DNA of 51,563 bases from an uncultured Archangium sp. (GTDB taxonomy: Bacteria > Myxococcota > Myxococcia > Myxococcales > Myxococcaceae), in the NCBI GenBank assembly GCA_903905455.1, contig CAIVGN010000018.1:1-51563 (forward strand). Reading direction: 5' to 3'. Positions 22,652-29,853 of this stretch are shown piece by piece. The notes beneath the pieces are model-generated. The model was not told the DNA's origin and searched no databases. It saw only the letters and a program-made list of their open reading frames with translations. Both the position numbers and the translations under genes were made by a program. Position 1 is the stretch's first letter; every line of letters begins with the position of its first letter.

Positions 22652-24157
22652 CTAAGGCATCACCGCGACGCCCACCTTGAAGGGCAGCTCGACCTGGGTC
22701 TCGCCATCGGACCCCGGAAAGACGATGCGCTTGCCGGTGTTCATCATGCATTGGCCCCAGTCGGTGATCTCGTGCTTCTTGGGGTCCACCGAGGCGCTCT
22801 TGACCGTGCCCGAGGGCCCGACGGTGAGCACCACCGTCACGTTGCCCACGCCTAAGTTCGGGTTGCGGCGCAGCGCGGTGTCGATGCAGGTCTGGAAGGC
22901 CTTCGACTTGTCGGCCACCACCTTGCCCACCGCTTCGGGGGTGAGGCCCGACTGGTTGACCGCGTTGCCGCTGTTACCCGGGTCGTCGTCGTTCTTGCGC
23001 ACCTTGGGCACCGTCGTCTTGCGGTCGTCTTCGCCGTAGAAGGCCGCGAGGCCGGGGTCCTGCACCTTGGGGACGACCACCTCGGGCTCGTCTTGCTTGC
23101 CGGGCTTCACGGTGGCCCCGACGGGGACCTTGAGGCGGGCGGCGGCCAGCGCCTCCTTCTCGCGGCGCTGGCGCTCGAGCTCGGCCTTGCGCTTCTTGGA
23201 GTCGCCGGTGAGCAGGTCCTTGAGGCCCGCGGCGCCGGCGGCGGAGAAGAAGCTCTCCTGCACCTCTTCACCGTTCTCGTCGGTGCGGGTGACCATGGGC
23301 AGCTTGACGATCTCGAAGGTGTTGAGGATGTAGACCAGCGCCAGGGGGCCGACGACGAAGGCCATCACGCCCAGGGCGATCTTCCACGGGGGGTTGCGCT
23401 TGTTGACGCCGGCCTGGGCGATGAAGAAGCGCGTCGCCTCGCCGGGGGGCGGGGCGACCATGCCGTCGTCCTGCGAGAGCGCGGCGAAGGGGTCGAGGGT
23501 CGGGTCGGGCTCGGCCGCCGCCGCGGGCTCGGGCTGCGGTTCGCCCAGCTGGGGCTCGCGCCGGGGCACTTCATTGAGGCCGCTGACGTCGCCGAAGAGA
23601 TCGTTGAGCGGCTGGTGCGCGCGCTGCACCACCGCGCCGGCGCCGGTCTGCGCCTCGGGGCGGCTGGTGAGGCCGGGGCTGGGCACCTCGTTGGCCACCG
23701 CCACGTCGCGCTGCACGGCCGCGACCTGCTTCGAGGGGGGCCGGGCTGCCGGGGCTGGGCCGCCGGCGAACACCGCGCTGACCTCGGGCACGTCGGCGGC
23801 GCGCTTCCAGTCGCCCATGCCCGCCTTCCACAGGTAGGTGCGCAGCGTCACCTCGCCGCCGTTCACCCGGCGCTGCAGTTCGGCGAGATCGAAGGGGCCC
23901 TGCTGCTTGCCGCTGAGCATGGCGAACCACTGGGCGGTGGTGTCCAGCGGCGGCATGGCGCGCGTCGACTCGTCTTCCCACGGGCTGCGTTGGGGGGCCA
24001 CGACCCCGGCGCCCGGGGCCGCCTCCGCGCTGGCCGGGACGGAGACCGAGATCAGGTTCTGGCACTGCTTGCAGCGAATCTTGACGGACGCCTTCCCCAC
24101 GACCTTGTCGTCGGAGATGACGTACCGCTTGCCGCACTTGTCACAGGTGACGTTCAC
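22652..24157 (-). CDS. GltJ/AgmX-like zinc-ribbon, GYF, TonB-type envelope protein
   Basis: The 501-residue protein has four parts: an MJ0042-type zinc ribbon (Cys5, Cys8, Cys29, Cys32); a GYF domain (~80-125: WFAMLSGKQQGPFDLAELQ then WKAGMGDWKRA); a long Pro/Ala-rich cytoplasmic linker ending in one membrane helix (~265-285); and a periplasmic part ending in an AgmX/PglI-type C-terminal domain (TPEAVGKVVADKSKAFQTC to the end). GltJ of the Myxococcus gliding machine has this order, with the ribbon and GYF domains binding regulators at focal adhesions. This could be a paralogue with another role. GTG at 24155-24157 starts right before the zinc ribbon. The BMC-P genes follow 42 bases downstream on the same strand. 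Confidence 0.82.
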   Translation of the reverse strand: MNVTCDKCGKRYVISDDKVVGKASVKIRCKQCQNLISVSVPASAEAAPGAGVVAPQRSPWEDESTRAMPPLDTTAQWFAMLSGKQQGPFDLAELQRRVNGGEVTLRTYLWKAGMGDWKRAADVPEVSAVFAGGPAPAARPPSKQVAAVQRDVAVANEVPSPGLTSRPEAQTGAGAVVQRAHQPLNDLFGDVSGLNEVPRREPQLGEPQPEPAAAAEPDPTLDPFAALSQDDGMVAPPPGEATRFFIAQAGVNKRNPPWKIALGVMAFVVGPLALVYILNTFEIVKLPMVTRTDENGEEVQESFFSAAGAAGLKDLLTGDSKKRKAELERQRREKEALAAARLKVPVGATVKPGKQDEPEVVVPKVQDPGLAAFYGEDDRKTTVPKVRKNDDDPGNSGNAVNQSGLTPEAVGKVVADKSKAFQTCIDTALRRNPNLGVGNVTVVLTVGPSGTVKSASVDPKKHEITDWGQCMMNTGKRIVFPGSDGETQVELPFKVGVAVMP

Positions 24158-24232
24158 GAAACTGCCGGCCCTTCGCTGGCGCCCCTGCGGGGGCACCGGT
24201 GGAAACTGTTTCTGACACTACCCTTGGAAGCG

Positions 24233-24261
24233 TTGACTTGGAAACACGCGGCCACTAAGTC
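24233..24261 (+). promoter_or_regulatory. Candidate sigma70-type promoter of the FYDLN gene
   Basis: TTGACT (24233-24238) is followed after exactly 17 bases by TAAGTC (24256-24261). The ATG at 24271 is 9 bases further on and lacks a Shine-Dalgarno, so the transcript would have almost no leader. The divergent GltJ-like gene starts at 24157, leaving a 113-base shared control region. Confidence 0.45.
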
Positions 24262-24270
24262 GCGCGACCC

Positions 24271-24522
24271 ATGCCCGCTAAGGATCTCGGCTCCAAGCAC
24301 GTCTGCTTCAAGTGCAACGCGAAGTTCTACGATCTGAAGAAGCCCGACCCGCTCTGCCCGAAGTGTGGGGCTGATCAGCGCGAGGCGGCAGCCAAGCCCG
24401 AAGGCCGGCGCAGCCGCCTCTCGGCCACCCCGAAGATCGTCGAGCCGGTGGAGGCCGTGGAGAAGGACGAGACGGACGACGAAGACGAGGACGAGGACGA
24501 AGACGAGGACGAAGAGCCGTAG
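24271..24522 (+). CDS. FYDLN-acid family zinc-ribbon protein (TIGR02300-type)
   Basis: The 83-residue protein has an N-terminal zinc ribbon, CFKCNAKFYDLKKPDPLCPKC, of which the KFYDL and PDPLCPKCG portions name the family, followed by a basic stretch and a strongly acidic tail of alternating Glu and Asp (~68-83). The family is conserved in alpha- and deltaproteobacteria; its function is not established. It is a single-gene unit with its own candidate promoter and terminator. Confidence 0.88.
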   Translation: MPAKDLGSKHVCFKCNAKFYDLKKPDPLCPKCGADQREAAAKPEGRRSRLSATPKIVEPVEAVEKDETDDEDEDEDEDEDEEP

Positions 24523-24551
24523 TCTCCAGCTCCTGCAGCCCCGCTCCAGGC

Positions 24552-24597
24552 ACGCCGTCCCCGGCCCTCATCGAGGCTGGGGCGGCGTTTGTCGTTT
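24552..24597. terminator. Rho-independent-like terminator between convergent FYDLN gene and small ORF
   Basis: ACGCCG (24552-24557) pairs with CGGCGT (24583-24588), with further CCCC/GGGG and GCC/GGC pairing inside, and the right side continues into TTTGTCGTTT. This suits a terminator for the plus strand; the stem also serves the opposite direction without a clear T-run. Confidence 0.6.
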
Positions 24598-24731
24598 CAG
24601 GCCGGCCGGGGCGGCGGGGTCAGATCGCGGATGGCCTTGACGATCTGCGCCCAGGCGCTCTGGCTCAGTTGCTGCTCGCCCTGCGGCTTGCCCACCGCGG
24701 GGCGAGGTCGAAGTGGCTTGTTCCGTCCCAT
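24597..24731 (-). CDS. Possible 44-residue basic protein
   Basis: A short frame begins at ATG (24729-24731) with a good Shine-Dalgarno (GGGAG about 6 bases upstream on the minus strand). The product is basic at the start (MGRNKPLRPRP), has one predicted helix (SQSAWAQIVKAIRDL), and ends in prolines. It lies in a gap that otherwise has no gene, converges on the FYDLN gene, and shares its terminator. I know no relative. The Shine-Dalgarno and the helix are the main support. Confidence 0.42.
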   Translation of the reverse strand: MGRNKPLRPRPAVGKPQGEQQLSQSAWAQIVKAIRDLTPPPRPA

Positions 24732-24987
24732 GAAATTCTCCCGTGATGCCGTGAGACAAAGCCTCAGCAAGCGGCTTGCCACGCGACCTTGGTGACAACG
24801 CACCGCGCATTCATTCGATTTCCCCACTGCCCCGGCGGGTCAACGGCCACGGGTGATGTCGCCGTCGAGCCACGACCCTGACGCCGCTGTCAGCCGCCAG
24901 CGGTGATTCGTGGCCTGCGGCGTAAGTCGTGGATCGCCAAGAGCGTTTCAGCTATGGCCCGTTTCCGTCTTTCACGTTGGAGGAAGT

Positions 24988-25716
24988 TTGCGGGACAAAT
25001 TGCTGGCTCTCGCGGCGCTGCAGAAGGTCGATCTCGACATCGCGGCGCTGAAGAAAAACGCCGAGGCGTACCCCCGAGAGATGGCCGAACTCGAGAAGCA
25101 ACTGAACGCGGCGAAGGCCGCGGTCGATGCCGAGCGAACCAAGCTCGAGCAACTCGAGACCCAGAAGCGCACGCTCGAGCAGAACGTGAGCGAAGACAAA
25201 GACAAGGTGCGCAAGTGGGAAGGGCGCCTGTCCGAACAGCGCTCCACTCGTGAGTACTCCGCGCTCGCGCGCGAAATCGACATCGCCAAGAAGGGCCAGG
25301 TGACCATGACCGAAGAGGGTCAGGAGCTCGGCCGCCAGGCGCTGGTGCAGCGCGAGATGGTCAAGGCGAAGGAAACCGACTTCACCGCCCGCACCAAGAA
25401 CCTCGTGGACCGCATCGACGCCCTCAAGGCGAAGCTCGCCGAGGTCGAGGCGGAAGTCCGCAGCGTGGACCTCAAGCGCGCCGAGGCCGCCAAGGACGTC
25501 GAGGCCTCGCTGCTGCGTCAGTACGACGTGATCCGCAAGAAGCGCATGCCTGCCTTCGTTCCTGTCTCGCACCCCGGCACGTGCTCGGGCTGCCGCATGA
25601 ACATTCCTCCCCAGCGCTTCAACACGCTGGTGGCGACCCGGGGCATCGACACCTGCCCCTCATGTACGCGCATGATCTACGCGGCCGAGACGCTCGAGGC
25701 GCCGTCGGCGAAGTAA
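24988..25716 (+). CDS. C4 zinc-ribbon, coiled-coil protein (DUF164-type)
   Basis: The 242-residue protein consists of a long coiled coil (~5-185, heptads rich in Lys, Glu, Ala, Leu) and a C-terminal C4 zinc ribbon: CSGC at ~204 and CPSC at ~227. This is the CdsZ/DUF164 family, whose Helicobacter and related members bind nucleic acid or ribosome factors; the role here is not established. TTG at 24988 is chosen because a strong GGAGG lies 4 bases upstream and conserved sequence (LRDKLLALAALQKVDLDI) starts there. The RNase H gene follows 12 bases after the stop. Confidence 0.85.
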   Translation: MRDKLLALAALQKVDLDIAALKKNAEAYPREMAELEKQLNAAKAAVDAERTKLEQLETQKRTLEQNVSEDKDKVRKWEGRLSEQRSTREYSALAREIDIAKKGQVTMTEEGQELGRQALVQREMVKAKETDFTARTKNLVDRIDALKAKLAEVEAEVRSVDLKRAEAAKDVEASLLRQYDVIRKKRMPAFVPVSHPGTCSGCRMNIPPQRFNTLVATRGIDTCPSCTRMIYAAETLEAPSAK

Positions 25717-25728
25717 CGCCGACCCGGC

Positions 25729-26334
25729 ATGGCCACGAAGAGTTCCAAAGCGTTGTCCGGCCGTGCTCTCCAGGCGGCCGTCCTGCGTTTCATCGCCCGT
25801 GAAGAGCCGCTGGTGGCGACCCTCGGGGCGTTCCCGCAGATCGATCGCGTCAAGCTCCAGCGCGCCCTCGAAAAGGCCGCCGGGTTGCTCGAGGGCAACT
25901 CGGGTGAAGAGGTCGAGCTCCCGCCTTCCTACATTCGCCTGCGCCTCTATTCGGACGGCGCGGCGCGGGGAAATCCGGGGCCCGCGGGCGCCGGCGCGGT
26001 GCTCGTCGAGCCCAACGGCCAGGTGGTCGACAAGCTGGGCAAGTTCCTGGGGCATCAGACCAACAACTACGCCGAGTACCAGGGCCTTCTGCTCGGCCTC
26101 AAGCGCGCCCGCGAGCTGGGCGTGCGCGAGGTCGAAGTGTTCGCCGACTCGGAGCTGATGATTCGCCAGCTCGGGGGGCGCTACCAGGTGAAGTCGCCCA
26201 GCCTGCGCCCGCTGTACGAGGAGGCGCTCAAGGTGCTCAACGAGTTCGAGCGCGTGAAGCTGGTGCACGTGCCGCGCGAGATGAACCGCGCCGCCGACGA
26301 GATGTCCAACAAGGCCATCGAAGAGCGCATGTAA
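25729..26334 (+). CDS. RNase HI-like protein with N-terminal extension
   Basis: The 201-residue protein has an RNase H fold from ~residue 68. YSDGAARGNPGPAGAG carries the first catalytic Asp, NNYAEYQGL the Glu, and VFADSELM the second Asp, with the fourth acidic position in NRAADEMSN. The basic substrate-binding handle of E. coli RNase HI is missing, as in archaeal/Bacillus YpdQ-like members. The first ~65 residues are an extra helical region of unknown function. It cleaves the RNA strand of RNA-DNA hybrids. It is probably co-transcribed with the zinc-ribbon gene. Confidence 0.88.
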   Translation: MATKSSKALSGRALQAAVLRFIAREEPLVATLGAFPQIDRVKLQRALEKAAGLLEGNSGEEVELPPSYIRLRLYSDGAARGNPGPAGAGAVLVEPNGQVVDKLGKFLGHQTNNYAEYQGLLLGLKRARELGVREVEVFADSELMIRQLGGRYQVKSPSLRPLYEEALKVLNEFERVKLVHVPREMNRAADEMSNKAIEERM

Positions 26335-26365
26335 CTCCCTTGACCAGTGTGTTACGCCCGACCCC

Positions 26366-26771
26366 GGTCAGAGTAGTCCGGGTGAACGCCGGTCACTGCA
26401 GGTCGGGGTGACGGGAGGAAAGTCCGGGCTCCATAGGGCAGGGTGCTGGTTAATGGCCAGTCGGCGTGAGCTGCAGGAAAGTGCCACAGAAAACAAACCG
26501 CCTCTGGCAACAGAGGTAAGGGTGAAATGGTGCGGTAAGAGCGCACCGCGTCCCTGGTGACAGGGATGGCAGGGCAAACCCCACCCGGAGCAAGAGCCAA
26601 TAGGGGAGCGTCTCCTTTCCGCAAGGGATTGAGGCATGGGCGGCCCGTCCAACGCTCCCGGGTCTGCTCGCTAAAAGAAGTACGAGGGCGCCAGCAATGG
26701 CGACCCTGGATGAATGTTCATCGCCCGGGGCAACCCGGGGACAGAACCCGGCTTACAGGGCTACTCTGACC
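26366..26771 (+). ncRNA. rnpB: RNase P RNA, bacterial class A
   Basis: The ends pair as P1: GGTCAGAGTAG (26366 on) with CTACTCTGACC (to 26771). Universal landmarks are present in order: GAGGAAAGTCCGGGCTCC, CCACAGAAA, the GGTGCGGTAAGAGCGCACCGC stem, and ACAGAACCCGGCTTA near the 3' end. It is the catalytic RNA that trims tRNA 5' leaders. CGTTTTTGTT directly after P1 could end the transcript. Ends may be off by a few bases. Confidence 0.95.
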
Positions 26772-26780
26772 GTTTTTGTT

Positions 26781-26820
26781 CCCTCTCCCCGTTCCACGGG
26801 GAGAGGGCCAGGGTGAGGGG
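26781..26820 (-). repeat. Dispersed palindromic repeat, copy 2
   Basis: A perfect 12-bp stem (26781-26792 with 26796-26807, 3-base loop) is followed by a GGGTGAGGGG flank. Read on the minus strand it matches the 1693-1731 element: CCCCTCACCC lead, then the same stem core. It begins 9 bases after rnpB and could reinforce its terminator. Confidence 0.7.
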
Positions 26821-26874
26821 CCTTCGAAGTCTCCACGCTTGCATCGCGCGGCCACCCCACTAGAAGCCGCCCGC

Positions 26875-27423
26875 ATGCGTCCCTTGCTCGCGCTCCTGTT
26901 CCTGTCGCTGACCGGTTGCATCGTCGAGGCCCCGACGAAGGAAGGCACCCAGGCCACGGCGTTGAAGACGGCGTTGCCGCCGGCGCCTCCTGCGGAGATC
27001 AAGAGCGGGGCGAACTTCGGTGACGCCCTCGAGCTGACCTCGGTGATCCTGAACCCCAGCCGGGGCGAGGTCGGCCAGCCGGTGCGGGTGACGGCGAACT
27101 ACAAGGTGCTCAAGCAGCTGGACCGCGACTACCTCATCTTCGTGCACGTGGAAGACGTGGACGGCCGGCTGGATCGGCTCAACGTGGATCACCCGCCGCG
27201 GGCGAAGCCGACCTCGCAGTGGCAGGTCGGCGAAATCGTCCAGGACGTGTTCGACATCCCCATTCCGGCGACCATGCAGGTGCGGGGGTTGTCGTTGGTG
27301 ATGGGCTTCTGGGATCCCAAGAGCGATCAGCGGCTGACCATCGTGAACAAGGACCAGGTGCCCACCGACGGGCGCGATCGCCTGTTCGTGGCCAAGTTCC
27401 CGGTCGTGTCGGCGGCGCCGTGA
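26875..27423 (+). CDS. Lipoprotein of unknown function upstream of ftsY
   Basis: The 182-residue protein has a lipoprotein signal, LLFLSLTGC, with lipobox Cys at about residue 15. A Pro/Ala linker leads to a ~140-residue beta-rich domain (VGQPVRVTANYKVLKQLDRDY, then LIFVHVEDVDGRLDRLN). Its strand pattern resembles an immunoglobulin-like or FHA-less beta sandwich; I recognise no catalytic motif. ATG at 26875 fits the signal peptide; the longer frame would read through the repeat. The stop shares a base with the ATG of ftsY (TGATG), so the two are coupled. Confidence 0.75.
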   Translation: MRPLLALLFLSLTGCIVEAPTKEGTQATALKTALPPAPPAEIKSGANFGDALELTSVILNPSRGEVGQPVRVTANYKVLKQLDRDYLIFVHVEDVDGRLDRLNVDHPPRAKPTSQWQVGEIVQDVFDIPIPATMQVRGLSLVMGFWDPKSDQRLTIVNKDQVPTDGRDRLFVAKFPVVSAAP

Positions 27424-28871
27424 TGGTGACGCTGCTCGCCGACGTGGCGCCTTCCGCGTCTGACCCCTCGACGTTGATCACCGTGGGCGTGGTGCTCGTG
27501 CTGGTCGCGTTGATGGTCTTCGCGCTGCGCAAGGTGATGCGCCGCGGCCGGCCCCCGGAAGCGCCGAAGCTCCAGTCGCAGACGCAAGTCCCCCCGGAGC
27601 TGACGCCGAAGGTCGAAGCGCCGGCGCTGCCGAAGGTGACCTTGCCCCCCTCGGAGGCCGAGGCTGCGCGGCGGGCCGAGGCCGAGCAGGCGCGCGCGAA
27701 GGCGGCGGAGCTCGCGGCGCTCAAGGCGAAGGTGGGCACCGAGGCGCAGCAGCACCAGCTGCGCGACGATCTCGAGGCGGCCAAGCGCGAGGCCTACCGG
27801 GCCGAGAAGGCGCTGGAGGTCGAAGAGCGCGAGCGCAAGAAGCGGGAGCGTGAAGCGGCCGAGCGGCAGGCGGCCGAAGAGGCGCAGCGCTCGGTGGCCG
27901 AAGCGGCCCGCGTGGCGCAGGAGAAGAAGGACGCCACGCAGCGGAAAGTGGACGCCGAAGGTGGGCAGACCCTGTCGGCGGGCCTGGCGAAGACCAAGCG
28001 TGAAGGCTTCATGGCGCGGCTGGCCGGGCTGTTCGGCGGCGCGCCCCGGCAGGTCGACGAGAGCGTGCTGGCGGAGCTCGAAGAGGTGCTCTTCACCGCG
28101 GACATCGGGGTGAAGACGGCCTCGGCGCTGGTGGACCACGCGCGGGCGGCCTCGAAGTCGAAGGCCCTGGGCTCGGCGGAGTTGAAGGGCGTCATCCGTG
28201 AAGAAGTGCAGCGCATCGTCACCCTGAAGGCGAACCACGCGCTCAAGGGCGGCGGGCCTCCGCACGTGATCATGGTGGTGGGCGTCAACGGCGCGGGCAA
28301 GACCACGACCATCGGCAAGCTGGCGGCGAAGGCGCAGGCCTCGGGGCTGAAGGTGTTGCTGGCGGCGGGGGACACCTTCCGCGCGGCGGCGGCCGAGCAG
28401 CTCGACGTGTGGGCGGTGCGCGCGGGCGCGGAGCTGGTGAAGGGCAAGGACGAGGCGGACCCGGCATCGGTCATCTTCGAGGCGGTGAAGCAGGGCATCG
28501 AGAAGAAGGTGGACCTGGTCATCGCCGACACGGCGGGCCGACTGCACACCAAGGCCAACCTCATGGAGGAGCTCAAGAAGGTCAAGCGCGTGATCGACAA
28601 GGCGCTGCCCGGGGCTCCGCACGAGGTGTTGTTGGTGCTGGACGCGACCAACGGTCAGAACGCGATCATGCAGGCCCGGCAGTTCCACGACGCGGTGGGC
28701 ATCACCAGCATCGCGCTCACCAAGCTCGACGGCACGGCCAAGGGCGGGGTGATCATCGGCATCTGCGACGAGCTCAAGGTGCCGGTGGCCTGGGCGGGCG
28801 TGGGCGAGAAGGTGTCCGACCTCAAGGCGTTCGACCCGAAGGAATTCGTCGCGGCGCTGTTCGACGACTGA
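27423..28871 (+). CDS. ftsY: Signal recognition particle receptor FtsY, membrane-anchored form
   Basis: The 482-residue protein has an N-terminal membrane helix (~17-37), a long charged A domain (~40-180, Ala/Glu/Lys-rich), the N domain (~190-270) and a GTPase G domain. G motifs are GVNGAGKTTT (P-loop, ~286), DTAGRLHT (~369) and TKLDGTAKGG (~432). It docks SRP-ribosome complexes at the membrane. E. coli FtsY has no true membrane helix, so this anchor differs. The start ATG overlaps the lipoprotein stop. Confidence 0.95.
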   Translation: MVTLLADVAPSASDPSTLITVGVVLVLVALMVFALRKVMRRGRPPEAPKLQSQTQVPPELTPKVEAPALPKVTLPPSEAEAARRAEAEQARAKAAELAALKAKVGTEAQQHQLRDDLEAAKREAYRAEKALEVEERERKKREREAAERQAAEEAQRSVAEAARVAQEKKDATQRKVDAEGGQTLSAGLAKTKREGFMARLAGLFGGAPRQVDESVLAELEEVLFTADIGVKTASALVDHARAASKSKALGSAELKGVIREEVQRIVTLKANHALKGGGPPHVIMVVGVNGAGKTTTIGKLAAKAQASGLKVLLAAGDTFRAAAAEQLDVWAVRAGAELVKGKDEADPASVIFEAVKQGIEKKVDLVIADTAGRLHTKANLMEELKKVKRVIDKALPGAPHEVLLVLDATNGQNAIMQARQFHDAVGITSIALTKLDGTAKGGVIIGICDELKVPVAWAGVGEKVSDLKAFDPKEFVAALFDD

Positions 28872-28874
28872 CGG

Positions 28875-29264
28875 TCACCAGATGGTGCGGACCGCAGGTG
28901 ACGCGCGCAGGCGCTCGTCGGCGGTGATGAGCGGCACGTCGAGCTCGATGGCCGTCGCCGCGATGAGTTGATCGGCTGGATCTGCGTGAAAGTTCTGCGC
29001 GACGCGCACCGACCGGGCGGCGATGCGCGCGTCGATGGGAACGAGTTCGATCTCGAACTCGGCGAGGGCACTCTCGAGCCACCGGGCGACGTCGCCGAAG
29101 TCGACGGCGCGTAGCGACATCGCGGCGACCTCTCGCAGCGAGATGTCGGCGAGCAGCCTTCGATGGGCGTTCGACAACGCCTTTCGTGCAGGCTTCGACA
29201 GCTTCGAGGGCGCGCCGTCGAGCCAGACCAGGACGTGCGTGTCGAGAAGGACTACCGGATCCAC
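28875..29264 (-). CDS. VapC-type PIN-domain toxin
   Basis: The 129-residue protein carries LLDTHVLVWL (first Asp at residue 8), DISLREVA, DPADQLIAATA and LITADERL, the acidic PIN-domain set of VapC RNases. All look intact. The GTG start overlaps the end of the Phd/YefM-type antitoxin gene by 13 bases. It is a different PIN subgroup from the toxin at 6874-7293. Its stop faces ftsY with 3 bases between. Confidence 0.86.
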   Translation of the reverse strand: MDPVVLLDTHVLVWLDGAPSKLSKPARKALSNAHRRLLADISLREVAAMSLRAVDFGDVARWLESALAEFEIELVPIDARIAARSVRVAQNFHADPADQLIAATAIELDVPLITADERLRASPAVRTIW

Positions 29265-29464
29265 TCGGGTTCTCCGAAGTGCACGATGTCGCCGACGATT
29301 CTCGCGCGCTGGCGCACCGACTTCTTGCGCTCGAGCGGCACGACCCGGGCCACCGGCCGGCCGCGCTTGGTGACGACGAGCTCGGCGCGGCTGCGCTCGA
29401 CCTCGTCGAGCAGGCTCAGGCAGTCGGCCTTGAACTTCGCGGCAGCGATGGTTCGGGGTTTCAT
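29252..29464 (-). CDS. Phd/YefM-type antitoxin
   Basis: The 70-residue protein (MKPRTIAAAKFKADCLSLL, then LVVTKRGRPVARVVPL) has the Phd/YefM N-terminal DNA-binding fold with the KRGRPVA beta-hairpin. The C-terminal part is expected to neutralise the PIN toxin encoded just downstream. ATG at 29462-29464 is chosen as the usual start for the family; upstream in-frame ATGs would add 7 or 13 residues. It lies upstream of the toxin in the usual order. Confidence 0.84.
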   Translation of the reverse strand: MKPRTIAAAKFKADCLSLLDEVERSRAELVVTKRGRPVARVVPLERKKSVRQRARIVGDIVHFGEPEWIR

Positions 29465-29504
29465 GACCACTTCAGTTGGCCACATTGGCGGGTCTCCCTG
29501 CAAC

Positions 29505-29789
29505 TCAGTGGGCGGCAGTGGTGGCCAGGTCCCGGGGCTCGAGCACGTAGGGCAGCGGCTCGCGCAGCGACTCGACGAGGGCGGGCTTGATGAGCCCCAG
29601 CGCCCCGGCAGTGACCAGCAGGCTGTCAGCGAGCGTCAAGGTGCGTTGGAGCGCGTCAAAGTCCTCCGCGCGCAGCAGCGCCACGGCCGCGTTCTTGAGT
29701 AGCTCGCGCAGCCCGGGGTCTTCGATCAGCTCCGCGGCCCGGTAGAGGCGCGTGACGACGGCATCGAGGAAAGGGTCGCTCAAGGACAT
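29505..29789 (-). CDS. Small helical protein of unknown function
   Basis: The 94-residue product is all-helical in appearance (AVVTRLYRAAELI, LRELLKNAAVALLRAED, LADSLLVTAGALGLI) with no signal peptide or known motif. ATG at 29787-29789 gives a compact protein starting MSLSDPFLD; 17 more in-frame residues upstream look non-coding. It sits 40 bases upstream of the antitoxin gene on the same strand, with no clear link to it. Confidence 0.6.
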   Translation of the reverse strand: MSLSDPFLDAVVTRLYRAAELIEDPGLRELLKNAAVALLRAEDFDALQRTLTLADSLLVTAGALGLIKPALVESLREPLPYVLEPRDLATTAAH

Positions 29790-29853
29790 GCGCGACGGTG
29801 TCGCATGCGGGTCTGACAAGTGACCCGAGGCGGCCCGCAAGCCGTTGATCTCC

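Noticed and set aside
26340-26345. TTGACC as a -35 box for rnpB
   Set aside because: No acceptable -10 hexamer lies 16-18 bases downstream, and the distance to the RNA 5' end does not fit.
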